Assembly: GCF_050948175.1 (NCBI RefSeq)
Contig: NC_135205.1
Span: 5,493,795-5,557,794, forward strand
Reading direction: 5' to 3'
Length of the DNA: 64,000 bases
DNA from: Xylocopa sonorina
Taxonomy: Eukaryota; Arthropoda; Insecta; Hymenoptera; Apidae
Every line of letters starts with the position of its first letter. Positions within the stretch are counted from its first letter, which is position 1. The notes under the pieces were generated by a model. That model was not told the DNA's origin and made no database searches. It saw nothing but the letters and a program-made list of their open reading frames with translations. The translations under genes were made by a program, and so were the position numbers. Shown here in pieces: positions 42,585 through 54,323 of the stretch.

Positions 42585-43629
42585 GAAGGAGAGAGATATC
42601 TCAGAGTGGATTTTGAGAATCAATGAATTTTTAAGATGAAATCCAATTTAAGGCTGAAATTGTGTTTACCTCGAGACTCGTTAAGCAGTTTCGAAGAGAA
42701 GAGCTGCTTATCACTGACTGATAAAGTTGCCAACTCGACGCCAAGCTGATTTGCGATCCGTGCTCCCGTCGTGATGAAGTTTATAGGGTCGAGAAAATTA
42801 ACCAGCTTTTCGGTTGAAACGCGGCTGAGTTAATTTCGTGCCATTGGACTGGCTGTCGTTACCCCTGGTTGTCAATCCGAATTTTTTGAAACGGACCCGT
42901 CGATCCACTTTTTCCTTGGAACCCAATCGAGCGTACAGTTTCATTCTATTTCTGTGCGTATAAATTCCGGGAGTCCATCAAAAAATTAAAATTTTAGCGA
43001 AATTAAAATAAACACGACCCTTTTGAAAGGTTTAAATTTCAAATTATAACTATAAATATAAAAATTCGCTGATATATTGGCAATTTAAAATTAAAAGGAG
43101 TTTCAAATGGGATATACAAATTTTTAGAAATTTAATAGATACAATGTAAGGAAAAGGAAACCCTTATTTTTTACAACTTAATCACGCAGAATTTAAAATT
43201 AGGAGAAAATTATAATAAACGTAACGTTTCAAAAGATGAGTGATTTTTATCTTGTAACAGAGAGAGCTTTGTACTAGATTAATCTACTTTGAAATATAAA
43301 AGTTCTCATACATGTGCATTGTTAATTTAGAAGTAGAAATTAATTTTAATAAATGCAAGCATGGAGAAATTACTCTGCTCTACTGCGAAATAAAAAACGT
43401 TAAATTTAATAGGTACAAATTCTGACATTCATTGACAGCTTGAAATGAAATAGAAATTCAAATACACGTGAACTTTTAGAAATTTAACAATTGCACTTCA
43501 GAGAGACGAATTTCCTGTACGCCAGAATAGCAATCAGAGCAGACACGATCCTTCGTACGTGTTGATACCGGAAAATTTCATTCTGCTCGCAGGCGGTGAC
43601 AAGGAAAACGCGTTCACAGCTTTCGAAGT
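35330..43629. other. Non-coding region left of the IR cluster
   Basis: About 8.3 kb with no recognised gene. A minus-strand open frame at 37212-37469 has a hydrophobic stretch and a pyrimidine-rich acceptor nearby, but no family match. The (GA)n tract at 42525-42580 is the only clear feature. Confidence 0.45.
42505..42590. repeat. (GA)n microsatellite
   Basis: A run of GA dinucleotides is uninterrupted for 56 bp (42525-42580, 28 units), with imperfect GA/GAA flanks. It lies about 1 kb before the first IR start codon and is likely polymorphic in length. Confidence 0.95.
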
Positions 43630-46600
43630 ATGTCCTGGACGTTCCTCGTGATATTGATGCCTTCGACCATCCTGTTCCGTGTCGCTTGCGAGTTATTCCA
43701 GCCAAATTACACGGACAGGTACGCCAGCTTGTACCCATTCCTAGAAAAATGGGCCAGAACCAGTCACACAAAAATGGTAACTGTGGTGTTTGACGATTAC
43801 GAGCGTCAGCAGACATTCGACCTTCCCACCGACATTCTGGTCGACTTGAACGTCTCCGTCAGATTAGTCAGCTTGAAACACCTAATGACCTTAAAGTACA
43901 AGAACTTGAGACGCGATTACCAGGCTATAGAATCCGGAAGTTGCGTGCTACTGTTTTTCTCCAGCACGGATCATCTGAGGGACGTGCTCGTTTCACCGCA
44001 TTTGTCCTCGTTCTGGCATCCGGAGAATTTTTACATCCTTCAAGAGCAAGGACAACGATCCCACGACCGGTTCGATCACGAACGTTTCTGCAAGTGGGCC
44101 TTCGAGAGGCTCTGGAGGTACAGAAGAGTTTTCAAGCTGCTTCTATTCGTGGAACACAAAGTGATTCGGTACGATCCGATCGATTATGCTGGCCGTCACG
44201 CTCGAGAGTACACGAACGACACTTGCGATTGGTACTGCATTAAATCGAGCGATGATAATTTCCTGTCGATCGACGAGCCGAATAATACAGACGTGTCGGA
44301 CTTTTTCGACGGGGACAGAAGGGATTTTAAATCGTATCCACTGAGGATTTCCATCTTTACAACTACCACGATGCCTATTGAAGGTGGCAGGTTCGCAGGA
44401 TTAGATTTCAAGTATCTCGAGGAGGTTTCCAGCAGGATGAACGTGACGCCAGTTTTAGTAAATTCGAAAGGTAGATACGGTTGGATGGAGAACGGAGTTT
44501 ATTTTGGAACGGTCGGACACCTGGTCTACGAATTCGCAGATGTGTCGTTTAATCAGTTTTTCGTTAAGGACTATCTGACTAGGCAAATGGAATTTACGAC
44601 GGCGATTACCAGCGACAAACTGTGCGTGCTTGTACCCAAAGCTCCTCCAGTGCCTGATTATCTGATGATCATTAAAATCTTTACTGGGGAAGTCTGGGTG
44701 TTGATAATCGTCATCCAGTTTGTGATCTCGATGATTTACACGATACTGGAAGGTCACAAAAAACGGAAGAACCTTCTTGACGACTGGAAAAGCAGGAGAG
44801 CTGTCTTCAACTGTGAATATTCTATGGAGTTATGCTCTCTCGAGAATGAAAATTCTGCAAGACTCGAATACATATCGAAACACAGCGAGAAGAAGCGATC
44901 GGAGCAATTACAAGGGTGAGTACGCGTTAATACTACGGGACGAGGACTTTATTCGTTTGTTCTTGGATGATTTAATTAAGTAGAAAAAAGTATTACAGAA
45001 CCCTCCTTAAAAGGGGAACATTGTTTTACTTACGTATCGGAGAACCTGATTTTTCTGCCCTCGTTCGTGCGAAATATGGATTTATGCAAAATATGAAGGA
45101 CAGAATTGCGTGAACGAATTAAAGCGAAGAAAACAGGTCGAGGTTTTATTAGGAACAATATATAAGATAACCGAGGAAATTGTAAATGTAATATATAAGA
45201 ACAGAAATATTTTCTTTACGATATTGTATGGAGAATGGTACTTCTAGGTTCAATATAAAATTCGTACCACGAGCTATGTTTTTTAATCTCTCGTTTCATT
45301 TTACGTGAATCATCTCATACTGTGCAACATGCGTGTAGTGTAATATGAATGCACTTGATCGAATTATTCAGGATTTAACGTTAATAAAGTTTCATCATCT
45401 GTATAGAGATAATAGAGGTGCATAAAAACAGATGTGCGAATTCCAAACTCATCAAGTTGGAATGCATGTTCATGCAAACTAACGAACTAATTAGTCTTGA
45501 ACGTTATTTGAACGCAATTTCTGCATCTCTCGGCGTTTCTGCGAACAGATTTATTAATGTACTCGTGTAAATCCGGTGGTTAACAGTCGAAAACATATAA
45601 CAGATGCAATTAAAGAAAATTCAGGTTCAATTGAGGAACCTCGTTTATTACAACTCCCAGTTAGTTTTAAATTAATTGACAAATTATTATTACAAGATAT
45701 CATCCAAGAATTAACAGACAAAAGTAATTTATTCCGTGAAGTGTCCTTGGTTTACTAACTGTGTTTGCCCGTTCGAGGGTATGTAAAATGTTCAATCAAG
45801 AAAAACGATGGAAAGGCATGCGACGCTGTACAAACGAGTCCTTCTACCCAACCTTCTACCGCTGGGGAGATACTTAATGAAGGTGGTTATGCAACTGATG
45901 CAGCCTTTTAAATCGAAACAGCCTTGGTTTCCCGAAAGAGTGTTGCTGATATCCAGTTTGTTTCTCAGTCTGATTCTAAACGGAGTGGTCACTTCTCAAC
46001 TTGCGTCGACTTTGAGTAAACGACTTTATTATCAGGATATCGACACGTTGGAGGAGCTCGAGGGAAGCGGTACGGATCGAATATTTTATCCGTTTCGTTA
46101 GAACTCTCAGTGTCTGAAAATTAAATACTCTTTAAATCTAATAGGTAAACAAAATGATAAGGAAACTTAGCGCAAAAGTTACGTTTTGAAACTTACATCG
46201 GAACCTGTATAAATGAAACGACCATGTATCTATGAAAATTGCTACGTCTCGAGCGTAAATAAAATTATTTTCTCGTTGGCAGATCTTCCAATTTTGACCA
46301 ATTCAAGGGACACCCTGGCGGACACGTTTATTCACGTTACATCTCCGGTGATAAAACGACTTCAAATGAAATTGAAGTACGCGAACGACTCGGAGATCAA
46401 CAGAAGGTTGTTCGTGGCCAAGGATGCTGCTTTACTTCATCGGGTGGGACCGATAACTTTGAAGTATGATAAGAGCCAAATGGAGAAGCTGCACATCGTG
46501 AACGAGTGTCCGAGGGAATACGTACTCGCCATCGTAATGACGAAAGGTTTACATACGAATAATTCTAATACGATTCCGTTCTCCGCTGTCCTCATTTTCA

Positions 46601-47778
46601 TCCTTAGTATTATACTTATGCTATGCATTACGTGCATTACGTGCGTTACGTACTAATTTCTCTCAAACTATTCCAGATATTTCGAATTTTGTTTAAATTA
46701 CATGTCAGAGTGGTTATCTATTCGAGTTGGCAGGTGTTGATAAGTATGCTTTTAATTAAGATTTAATTAAAAGTATATTAAAAGTATACCGTAGAATTAT
46801 TAACATCGAGGCATGCATTTTCTTTGCGTATAGTGTTACGTCTGTTCTCAAGAGCCATCGGTAATTAACACAATCACCGTGGACGATGTCATTTAGCTGT
46901 TCCGTTTACTTAACTACCGTGACCCGTTCAGATAATTGCCACACTGATACTGTTCGGATTAAATTAACCGGTATCGGAAAATCATTATACTGTTTAAGTG
47001 AATCCAATCTCCGCGTTCATAATAGATCATTCATTACAATTATAGAGCGAGCAATATGCATAAAATTTGCATCTCTATCATTTTCCAATAGGATACAAAA
47101 CAGAATTAGAATGATTGTTCGATTCATCCGATTAGAATCCATTGCAGGAGAAACGATAAGACGCTCGTCACTGATATATTCTACTTAGATTCTAAACTCG
47201 TTAATCCTACTGCAGACTACTGCAAGCGCTTGCAAATCGCACACCAAATATTTCTCGCGTCTCTCTGATCACATAAAATTGAAGATCGATATTGTCTACA
47301 TCGAAGCATTCTGCAATGGATCCACGAGGAATTTGTTAATCGACATATTCCACATTTTCTAGCCCCTTGCACGCTACATTTCACGCGCCTCTTCGAATCG
47401 TTAATCTTACTAGAAGCACGCGCGGCACCCGCTCGATTCAGGGACGAAAACGAGCGCTTGCAAATCGCAGTCCAAGCATCGTTTGTCGGCCATAGGTATC
47501 CCAGCTGCGAAACGCAAACGCTGTTTGTTTCAGGATCTCCGTTCCGCGACCGTATAAACAGCATCCTTGGCAGACTGAATAACGGCGGCTTCTACGGGAA
47601 ATGGTACCAAAGCCTGCTTCAGTCGCAGAAACGAGCCGCCCGGGAGATCCACGGTCCTACGGTGCACCAAAAGATCACTATCCGACATTTATTTATCCCA
47701 TTTGGCATACTATACGTGGGGCTGGCTACCAGCATGATTGTTCTTATCTGTGAGCGTTGGAGAAAGAACGTTCGATAA
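43630..47778 (+). CDS. Divergent ionotropic receptor (IR), 4 exons, 687 aa
   Basis: Exons: 43630-44915, 45801-46069, 46283-46546, 47534-47778. Phases 2, 1 and 1 agree at the three junctions and the sum is 688 codons with TAA. An N-terminal hydrophobic stretch (1-20) is a likely signal peptide. The ligand-binding S1 half spans about 236-340, with FADVSFNQFFVKDY and KLCVLVPKA. TM1 is about 354-374. The pore/TM2 region is about 475-496, with ISSLFLSLILNGVVTSQL. S2 follows, with ECPREYVLA and then KGSPFRDRIN across the last junction. TM3 is about 656-682. This is the layout of insect IRs, chemosensory relatives of ionotropic glutamate receptors in sensory dendrites. The glutamate-contact residues are not obviously kept, as in divergent 'tuning' IRs. 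The acceptor of exon 2 (tcaag) is weak but is the only one that gives an open, in-phase frame. Ligand unknown. Confidence 0.87.
47225..47469 (+). repeat. 17-nt direct repeat in IR intron 3
   Basis: AGCGCTTGCAAATCGCA occurs at 47225-47241 and again, identically, at 47453-47469, both inside the last intron of the plus-strand IR. The following bases stay partly alike (CCAA shared). Cause unknown; possibly a small local duplication. Confidence 0.7.
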
Positions 47779-48789
47779 GTTGCCTCGTCGCCTCGAATAA
47801 GCGAAATGACCTGTATGGAAATTGTTTTATTTCACCTCCTGTTGATCAATCTTTGGAGAAAAGCTTGTGTATCTTACATTATCGCATATTTTATGTGGTA
47901 CCTTATAATCAGAAGGAAACTTATACCAAATTCGTCAAATCTTATCAATGCCTCCACTGTTCCTAACGTTTTCGTATTCTAGCAACGGTATTTCAAGAAT
48001 TATGTGAAAAATTAAATTGCCAGGAGTATTCCTTTCTAAAAGCAGCTTGCATAAATATTGATAAAATTCTTTAAATTCGGCAGCCGACGTTTTTTAAATC
48101 GTTTCTAAGCCAACGCGGAGATCTTTTCCTACGCTCTGACACGAGCTACCACTATTTCAATTCAGTTAAAATCCCAGGCATGAAGTATAAAAGTAATCCG
48201 CTTACCACGGAATTAGCCACATACATACATATTTTGATAAAGCTGAGCGAATAAAAATAGGAGGATATTGTGGCTCGTATGGTAGGTGCAGGGCAACTGT
48301 GGAAAGGGAAAATTCATACCTCTCAGCCGTAACTTACTTAATGAAATGAAAACAATGTGCAACGGTGAATTTCGTTTGCATTGCTTAATAAGTAAATGTT
48401 AAATCAATCTTTATATTCCTGGCTGCGTGAACATTCTGCTCGACAACTGAAACGAGAGAATCGAATAAACGCGAGAAAAAAGAGCGGCATAGCTTTCGCC
48501 TGAAAAAAATCTTGTAATCTTCTTCCTTTTCGTTCTCCCTGAGAAAAAAATTGTTCGAATTAATTTCTGTACATCCTTTTATTATAATTAAGTATTCCCG
48601 TGTTTATTCGTACACGAGTATTTTAATTGGAATAAATTATAACAAGTAAATGTGATATTCCGTTGGACTGTTTTATTACAGTTCAGTTAATTTGTAGGAT
48701 CGACGCAGGGAGATATAATAATTATTGTCCCAAGCGTTGTATGTCGGATCGTTAAAGGCAGAGTTCCTCCCTCCATCGTTTGATCTCGG
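47779..48789. other. Spacer between the plus-strand IR and the minus-strand gene
   Basis: About 1 kb between convergent 3' ends. AATAAA at 48250-48255 could serve the IR, 470 nt after its stop. No coding sequence was seen. Confidence 0.45.
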
Positions 48790-51700
48790 TCAATCATTAA
48801 AATTTCTATAGACAAGAGGTAAATCCGGAGATTTCTCGAACGCAAAAAGTTTCCCCGGCGGATTTGCTGGTCGTTTAACAAATAATCGTGATGCGAATCG
48901 CGCGAAGCGTCGGAACGGGTTGTCCGCAGAATCGTCGTCTTGTTCCACTTCAATTTCCGTAGCACGCAACGCTTTAAGCGGTGTTCGTCCTGTCTCTGAA
49001 GATAACTTTCCTGGAATTGGTGAAACCAGAACATTTCGTTTACAGTCTAACAAGTTTCGTATCTGCCACTATTACTGACGCTTTCCCATAATATTATCTT
49101 CCTAGAAAACCCTGTAAGGTACATTTCGCGCGGGCTAACTGAACTTCTAGTTCGGTTTACGAGTTGTATCTGAAGTTGAAAATTACTTTAGATTTATACC
49201 AGCTGGTCGTGATTATTAGTTCCAGAAAGGACAACGTGACGTGACTGGCAACGGATCTCAAACAAGCGTTAGGCCGTGAAGTGGAAGGAAGATTAAGTTC
49301 TGTGTAATTATGGAACGAAGGTGTTTGAAGATAAATAAGTCCCTTAGAGAGCCTGGTACGGGTGTCTTGGTTAACTACGACCATGTCGAGGGCAATTTCG
49401 TGCAAGTTGTCGCACTAATCGACAGATCTCGAAACTAACTTGCGATCGCGTTACACCTTACAAGCTTAAATTCGCTGGCGGATATTTCAAGTGTTCGACA
49501 AACTTCTCTTCCCTCTTTAACGTTTCACAATTGAGTGTACTTGGTTCTATCGTTGGAAATGTAATAGAAGCCATCGAATATTTTCCCTGTGACACATTTC
49601 CTGTTCGTGGAACTTTGAAAAAAGATTGGAGAGAATGTCTGAGACGCGCGTAGGGACATATAACGTAGGAACAATGCGAAACGGTACGATCGGAATATCA
49701 AAAAGGCATTCCCGTACCATCCGAGGACATTTTCGATGCAGATGAAAGCATCTAGAAATCTATTCGCTGCCAGGTCTTGTATTCCTATGTTTTACATTTT
49801 TACGTAGCATTTTTTGGTCTTATTCGAACAGCTGACCATCTAAACCATCGTGAACGATACGCTCGATCTCTCTAGTTTTACACTATAATGATTTAAAAGC
49901 TTTGTATCCACATCATATAGTGGAGCAAAAGATTTTTTTAAATAAATATGAAAGACCGTATACCGTAATTTGAACAAAAATTATTAAAGTCTACTATCTG
50001 GCTACATTTATTTATCCTTGGTATCTACTCACGTGTCGCGCGATATTAAATTTCCCAATTTTCCACACGATCCTGCTAAAAGGGAAAAAACGCTGTACGC
50101 GTCTATTTAACGTTACTCAAAGAATAATTCACGTTCCCCAAAGCAAAGCAAGCGAAATAATCGAAGAGAAATTGGAGGACACTCTTTGCCGTTCTCCATA
50201 ATGAGGTCCCCTCGATGGACACGTATTCCCTTTCATTCTACGCTTGCGATCGCTTGATAATCCTCCGTGTAGAATGTATTAATCACGTACCATTAGTTGG
50301 AAAAGCTTGCCATTTATTCTCCTTTGATAAAGTAAAACAACCAATGATTCCTCTGCTGAATGTTAAAAGTTAGTAATCACGTGAAAATAAATTTATTCTG
50401 TTCTGCTTCAATGGTGCGCGAAGGAAGGAGAAGCGATTAAAAATATTAATTAGTATGCAGAAATAAACTTGCGAAAGGAACTACAGGAGGTTCCGTGAAT
50501 TTATTTTCCAGAAAATACAGACTTATCTTTAAGCTCTCACAGGGAAAGGTAAACAGAAACAACTATTTGAATTTTCTCCGAAGAGAAAAAAATTTCTTGG
50601 ACCTCGTCGTCCCCATTTATTTCACGGGAGTCAAATTCAACCGTTTCCAGGGGCAAAATAATGACGAAGCAGTGCTTTCTCAGCCCTGCCAGATACGTAG
50701 ATAGAACTTAATCGCATTTCCTTCGAAGAAATACGATACGTGCTTTGAATATGAAATTATGCAAGGCGCACGTATAGCTGATCGGGCTTCGCGAAACCTC
50801 GGAATGTTTGATATTTCGCAACGTTTCGTAGCTTAATTATAATTCCCAGGGCATTTATCTGTAATTTATCTCTTTATAATACCGTGACTGTATAACATAA
50901 TACATTGGCTCAATTATTGATCAACCTTCAACCGAAATGATATTAATAAATAATGCTTTTAATACTAATGAACCTGCATAAGCGAATAAGAGGGTAACAG
51001 GGGTTTTAATTATAACATATACTTACTCCGGTTGGTAAATTTGAATTTTTCTTGTGTTCGAGACAGGACGAAAAAGGTTTTTGTCCGCGTTTAATAATGA
51101 ATAAATTCGTGAATAAATGATCCATTCGAACAATAGTAACGAATCGACGCTGATCCGATAAACAGGTGTTCGCGTTCTCAAATTCGCCAATATTCCGGTT
51201 GAGAACGGAGCTAGCACGAAACTGGCTTGAAACACAGTAAAAAAGGGAAACACCGGTAACTGAATTGTTTGATCGTGAAAAAAGTTCTTCGCTTCCTCAT
51301 CCCCTTTGAAATATCTCCAGTTTAAAAACACGCGAAACAAATTCACCTCGGGAATTCGTAAAATGTTTACGACAGCTATAAAACATTCCACCTCGAATTC
51401 GGCAAAATACCTTTGTATCTCTTTCTCGTCTCTATTTCTATCCACGAAAGGTTCCTACTTCAAATTCATTTTTAACGCCTTTTGGCGTTCCGTTTTGCCA
51501 GGTAAATTTCAACGAAAAACATCATGACGGACCCAGACAGACCAACGAACAATAGTAAAAACGTCAAGCTATAATGGTCCAGGGTCAACTTAACTTTTCT
51601 CTTCTCCGTCGCCAGCTTCCTCTTCATTTTCTCAACCCTGATCGAATACATCATGCCTTCGAACCAGAAATTTATCAGTCCCGCTTGTCTCACCCTTAGC

Positions 51701-54323
51701 AACACGAAGTCCACCCTCTCACCGTAAGGTGAATGAAGTTTTAATACATAAGACACTCTGTACTTCATTGGGCACTCGTCCACCACGTACAGCAAAGAGT
51801 TCCCTTCTTTATCATAGTAAGTTTTGTTCTCCAGCTGCACTGTGTTGTATCTGGTAATCGAAATCTGGCCATCGTACGCCACGAAGTCCTTCGTTGACTT
51901 CTGTCCGATTATCACGTGGATCCTCTGGCTCAGCTTCACGCCCAACGGAGAATCGTCCACGAGCACGTTCTTCAGATTCGCGTATTTCGTGATTATAGTC
52001 TTCCCAGAGTCCAACACATCTTCCAGAGTACGCAATTGGGGGTAATGAAGGGGCTTGCTCAGGCTGGACACCAGATAGCTTTGGTAGAGGCCATTAACGA
52101 TCAGGCTGAAGAAGAGGGTGCCGGAAAGCAGAGCTCTTTGCGCTGGACTCTCGTCGTCCTCGAAGGGGTAGCAAAGGTGCTCGAGAAAGGTGAAGAATTG
52201 TGCGACCCTGCGAGGGAATTCTGGTGGTTCTTGGTAGATCCATGAATCAGAGGAACGGTGTTTTACGATTCGAGTGTCATTTTTTGGACGAATGGACGGA
52301 GTAGCGACCATTTCGGTATTAAATAGTCCATGAGGATGATTGGTCCAATGTTTGTGGGCCCGTGTTTCCCTTTCTAGAGTAACGCTTAACGTAGAGTTAG
52401 TTAAATATTTATTTCGCCATGATACGCTAATATATTTTAGAAAACACCACAGCAAGGTAATTACGATATTGTACAACATCAGAAGGGCCCACAAACTTTT
52501 CTGAAACGGTAAGAAAGGCATGTAAGCCTTGGGTACTATACCGGAGTCATGCGACAGGAAGCACTGCTTGTCTTCGTACATAGCACAAGTGTATTGGAAC
52601 TGTCGAAAGTTAGGGTAGACCTTAACGAAGAAGCCAGTAATAACCATTTCGGCTTCCCCACTTTCGATCCTCCTCAAGGAGGAGGAGAATGGATCCTCCG
52701 TAAAATCGATCTTCCTCGTCGCCTTCACGTGAAACTTCGCTCCCATCGCCGTCTCCAAAGTAGACAGTACGTTCGCGTCCAACTTGCCCAATTTCAGCCT
52801 GTTCCGTTCGTCGTACCATACGTCCATCAGCTGCGACTCGAAAACTCTTACGTTCACGGTGTAGTAATTTAAACTCTGAAAATTTTCGAACAACCTTGAG
52901 TCCTTGTTCACTCGCAGAGCCTCCCCTGGGTCTTCCGACGCTTCATCTAACAGAGAAGCTCGAGGAGACTTGTAGTCACCGGAACTTTCACTTTCACTGG
53001 CATTATTCTTGAAGCACGATCTACACGCGACACCAAAACTGTTCTTGAACACTTGAAAAGGCGCGTACGTCGTGAAGCAACGGAAATCGTCGCTCGTAGA
53101 AATGACGATGGCTCTATAAACGTTGTACTTTGTCCATAAAACCGTGAGGACGTCCCTCCAGGGCAAATTGACCTCCTCGCCGGTGTAAACGATCAAATAT
53201 TGATTGCTGGGCTCCCATAGCTTCGGTTGCCAGTAGATGTAGATGTTCAGACTGTACAAGTCGCGGACGACGACGATCCACGTGAGCTGCACGCGTCCCA
53301 TCCAAGTGGCCTTCAGGGACATGTCCCTGGCTCTCACCTTGTAGGCCTCGACTCGATTCTCCACGATATACCGTAGAAGAAAGTCGACGAAGCTCGATTG
53401 AAACTCCGGCAGTATCACCGAGAACGTGCACGGGTAAAACTCGGGGGATTCGCGAATAAAATTCAACATCTGGCTCAAGTTCTCTGTCTGCTGCCTCGAC
53501 AAGGATTTCGCTTCTATGGGGTAGTAGAATTTATCACGCAACCGTGAGGGTTTCGACGACGCGGAGGATTTGGTCGAAGACAAGGCACAGAGTAGGAGGA
53601 GAAGATACCTCCGACGTAGCATTTCCATCGCTTTTTATTCATTCGATAGGATATAATCAGTCAGATGACATTGTTCGTAAGATTGCTTTTTAATTGAACT
53701 TGCACTGCACCGAATAATTGCTCTTTGTACGAATAATTTACTGTACTTTCAGTTCTGTTCAATCGATTTTCGTCGCTCATTAACCTGAGTAAATTGTGTG
53801 GTTTTACCTTTAGTCGCAATACGTTATACAGCCTCTACACTTTTCGTTCGATATACAATTTTGCATTCAGTTGAAATTTGTTTAAAAATCTTCTTCCACC
53901 ACTGAATCTCACGCTGTAGTATAGGCAGGCAGGGATTACTCTAAATATGGAAAAGATAAGTAAAAAGTATGGAATAAAATCGTTTCGTTCAAGAGATGGA
54001 AGATAGTTTCTTCAAACCCTCAAATGAAATTTTGTCAGGAACAAGGCACCAAATAAAAGGATTCTATTGTATATTTTCGATTTATCCGTAAGTGCATTTC
54101 ACCGTAAGTCTTTTATTGGCTAGAGAAATAGCCATTTACCCAGAACCGAACAGGCAAGTTCTTCCAGAAGAACAGAAGCACTCCAACTGGAATTTACACG
54201 TGACGACGTCGAAGAGCCGAAGATACTATCGACTTGCGGATGCGAGGGTTCTCCAGTAGGGACAAAGCTGTCACGAGGACGTCGTAAAGCGCGTAAATAT
54301 TCATGCACTGATTCGATAGAAAC
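48790..54323 (-). CDS. Unrecognised multi-exon gene hosting an IR in its intron (3' part)
   Basis: Exons in transcript order: 54323-54200 (tentative), 51454-51027, 50075-50033, 49062-48790. Phases agree at every junction. The 428-nt exon is open without a single Met, so it must be internal; it ends at a strong donor (GA/GTAAGTATA). The 43-nt exon has an excellent acceptor (ttttttcccttttag) and donor (CAC/GTGAGT) and stays open only in the required frame. The last exon gives 90 codons and TGA, with a charged tail (EVEQDDDSADNPF) and a basic, Arg/Phe-rich stretch after it. The second exon has hydrophobic segments (PVFPFFTVFQASFVLAPF, SVDSLLLFEWIIY). I do not recognise the family. The last acceptor is weak; an alternative at about 49092 would add only about nine residues before a stop. 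The 5' end is not found. The whole 718-aa IR lies in the intron 54199-51455. Confidence 0.45.
51472..53628 (-). CDS. Divergent ionotropic receptor (IR), intronless, 718 aa
   Basis: A single uninterrupted frame from ATG (53628) to TAA. Signal peptide about 1-24 (RRRYLLLLLCALSS). The N-terminal ectodomain spans about 25-250, with a cysteine-rich spot at 201-205. The S1 ligand-binding half lies about 256-370. TM1 is about 377-400. A long polar linker (about 401-495) follows. The pore/TM2 region is about 498-520, with SGTLFFSLIVNGLYQSYLVSSL. S2 contains VVDECPMKYRVSYVL and the Ser-Pro-x-x-x-Arg pattern of IRs. TM3 is about 683-708, and a short basic tail ends the protein. This is a chemosensory cation channel of the divergent IR type. 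The lack of introns contrasts with the four-exon IR 4 kb away, suggesting retroposition or a distinct IR lineage. It lies in the same orientation inside an intron of the gene at 48790-54323. Ligand unknown. Confidence 0.88.
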   Translation of the reverse strand: MEMLRRRYLLLLLCALSSTKSSASSKPSRLRDKFYYPIEAKSLSRQQTENLSQMLNFIRESPEFYPCTFSVILPEFQSSFVDFLLRYIVENRVEAYKVRARDMSLKATWMGRVQLTWIVVVRDLYSLNIYIYWQPKLWEPSNQYLIVYTGEEVNLPWRDVLTVLWTKYNVYRAIVISTSDDFRCFTTYAPFQVFKNSFGVACRSCFKNNASESESSGDYKSPRASLLDEASEDPGEALRVNKDSRLFENFQSLNYYTVNVRVFESQLMDVWYDERNRLKLGKLDANVLSTLETAMGAKFHVKATRKIDFTEDPFSSSLRRIESGEAEMVITGFFVKVYPNFRQFQYTCAMYEDKQCFLSHDSGIVPKAYMPFLPFQKSLWALLMLYNIVITLLWCFLKYISVSWRNKYLTNSTLSVTLERETRAHKHWTNHPHGLFNTEMVATPSIRPKNDTRIVKHRSSDSWIYQEPPEFPRRVAQFFTFLEHLCYPFEDDESPAQRALLSGTLFFSLIVNGLYQSYLVSSLSKPLHYPQLRTLEDVLDSGKTIITKYANLKNVLVDDSPLGVKLSQRIHVIIGQKSTKDFVAYDGQISITRYNTVQLENKTYYDKEGNSLLYVVDECPMKYRVSYVLKLHSPYGERVDFVLLRVRQAGLINFWFEGMMYSIRVEKMKRKLATEKRKVKLTLDHYSLTFLLLFVGLSGSVMMFFVEIYLAKRNAKRR

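Noticed and set aside
45758..45786. Strong branch point (tactaac) and acceptor (ttcgag) before IR exon 2
   Set aside because: Using this acceptor puts the exon out of frame and soon meets a stop; the weaker acceptor at 45799-45800 is the one that keeps the IR frame.
46749..46773. Perfect 11-bp inverted repeat with 3-nt loop in IR intron 3
   Set aside because: Composed almost only of A and T in an AT-rich intron; no terminal motif or target duplication of a transposon.
47217..47564. Minus-strand open frame of 115 codons, cysteine-rich
   Set aside because: Antisense to the IR intron and last exon; its repeated AICKR motif merely reflects the 17-nt DNA repeat.
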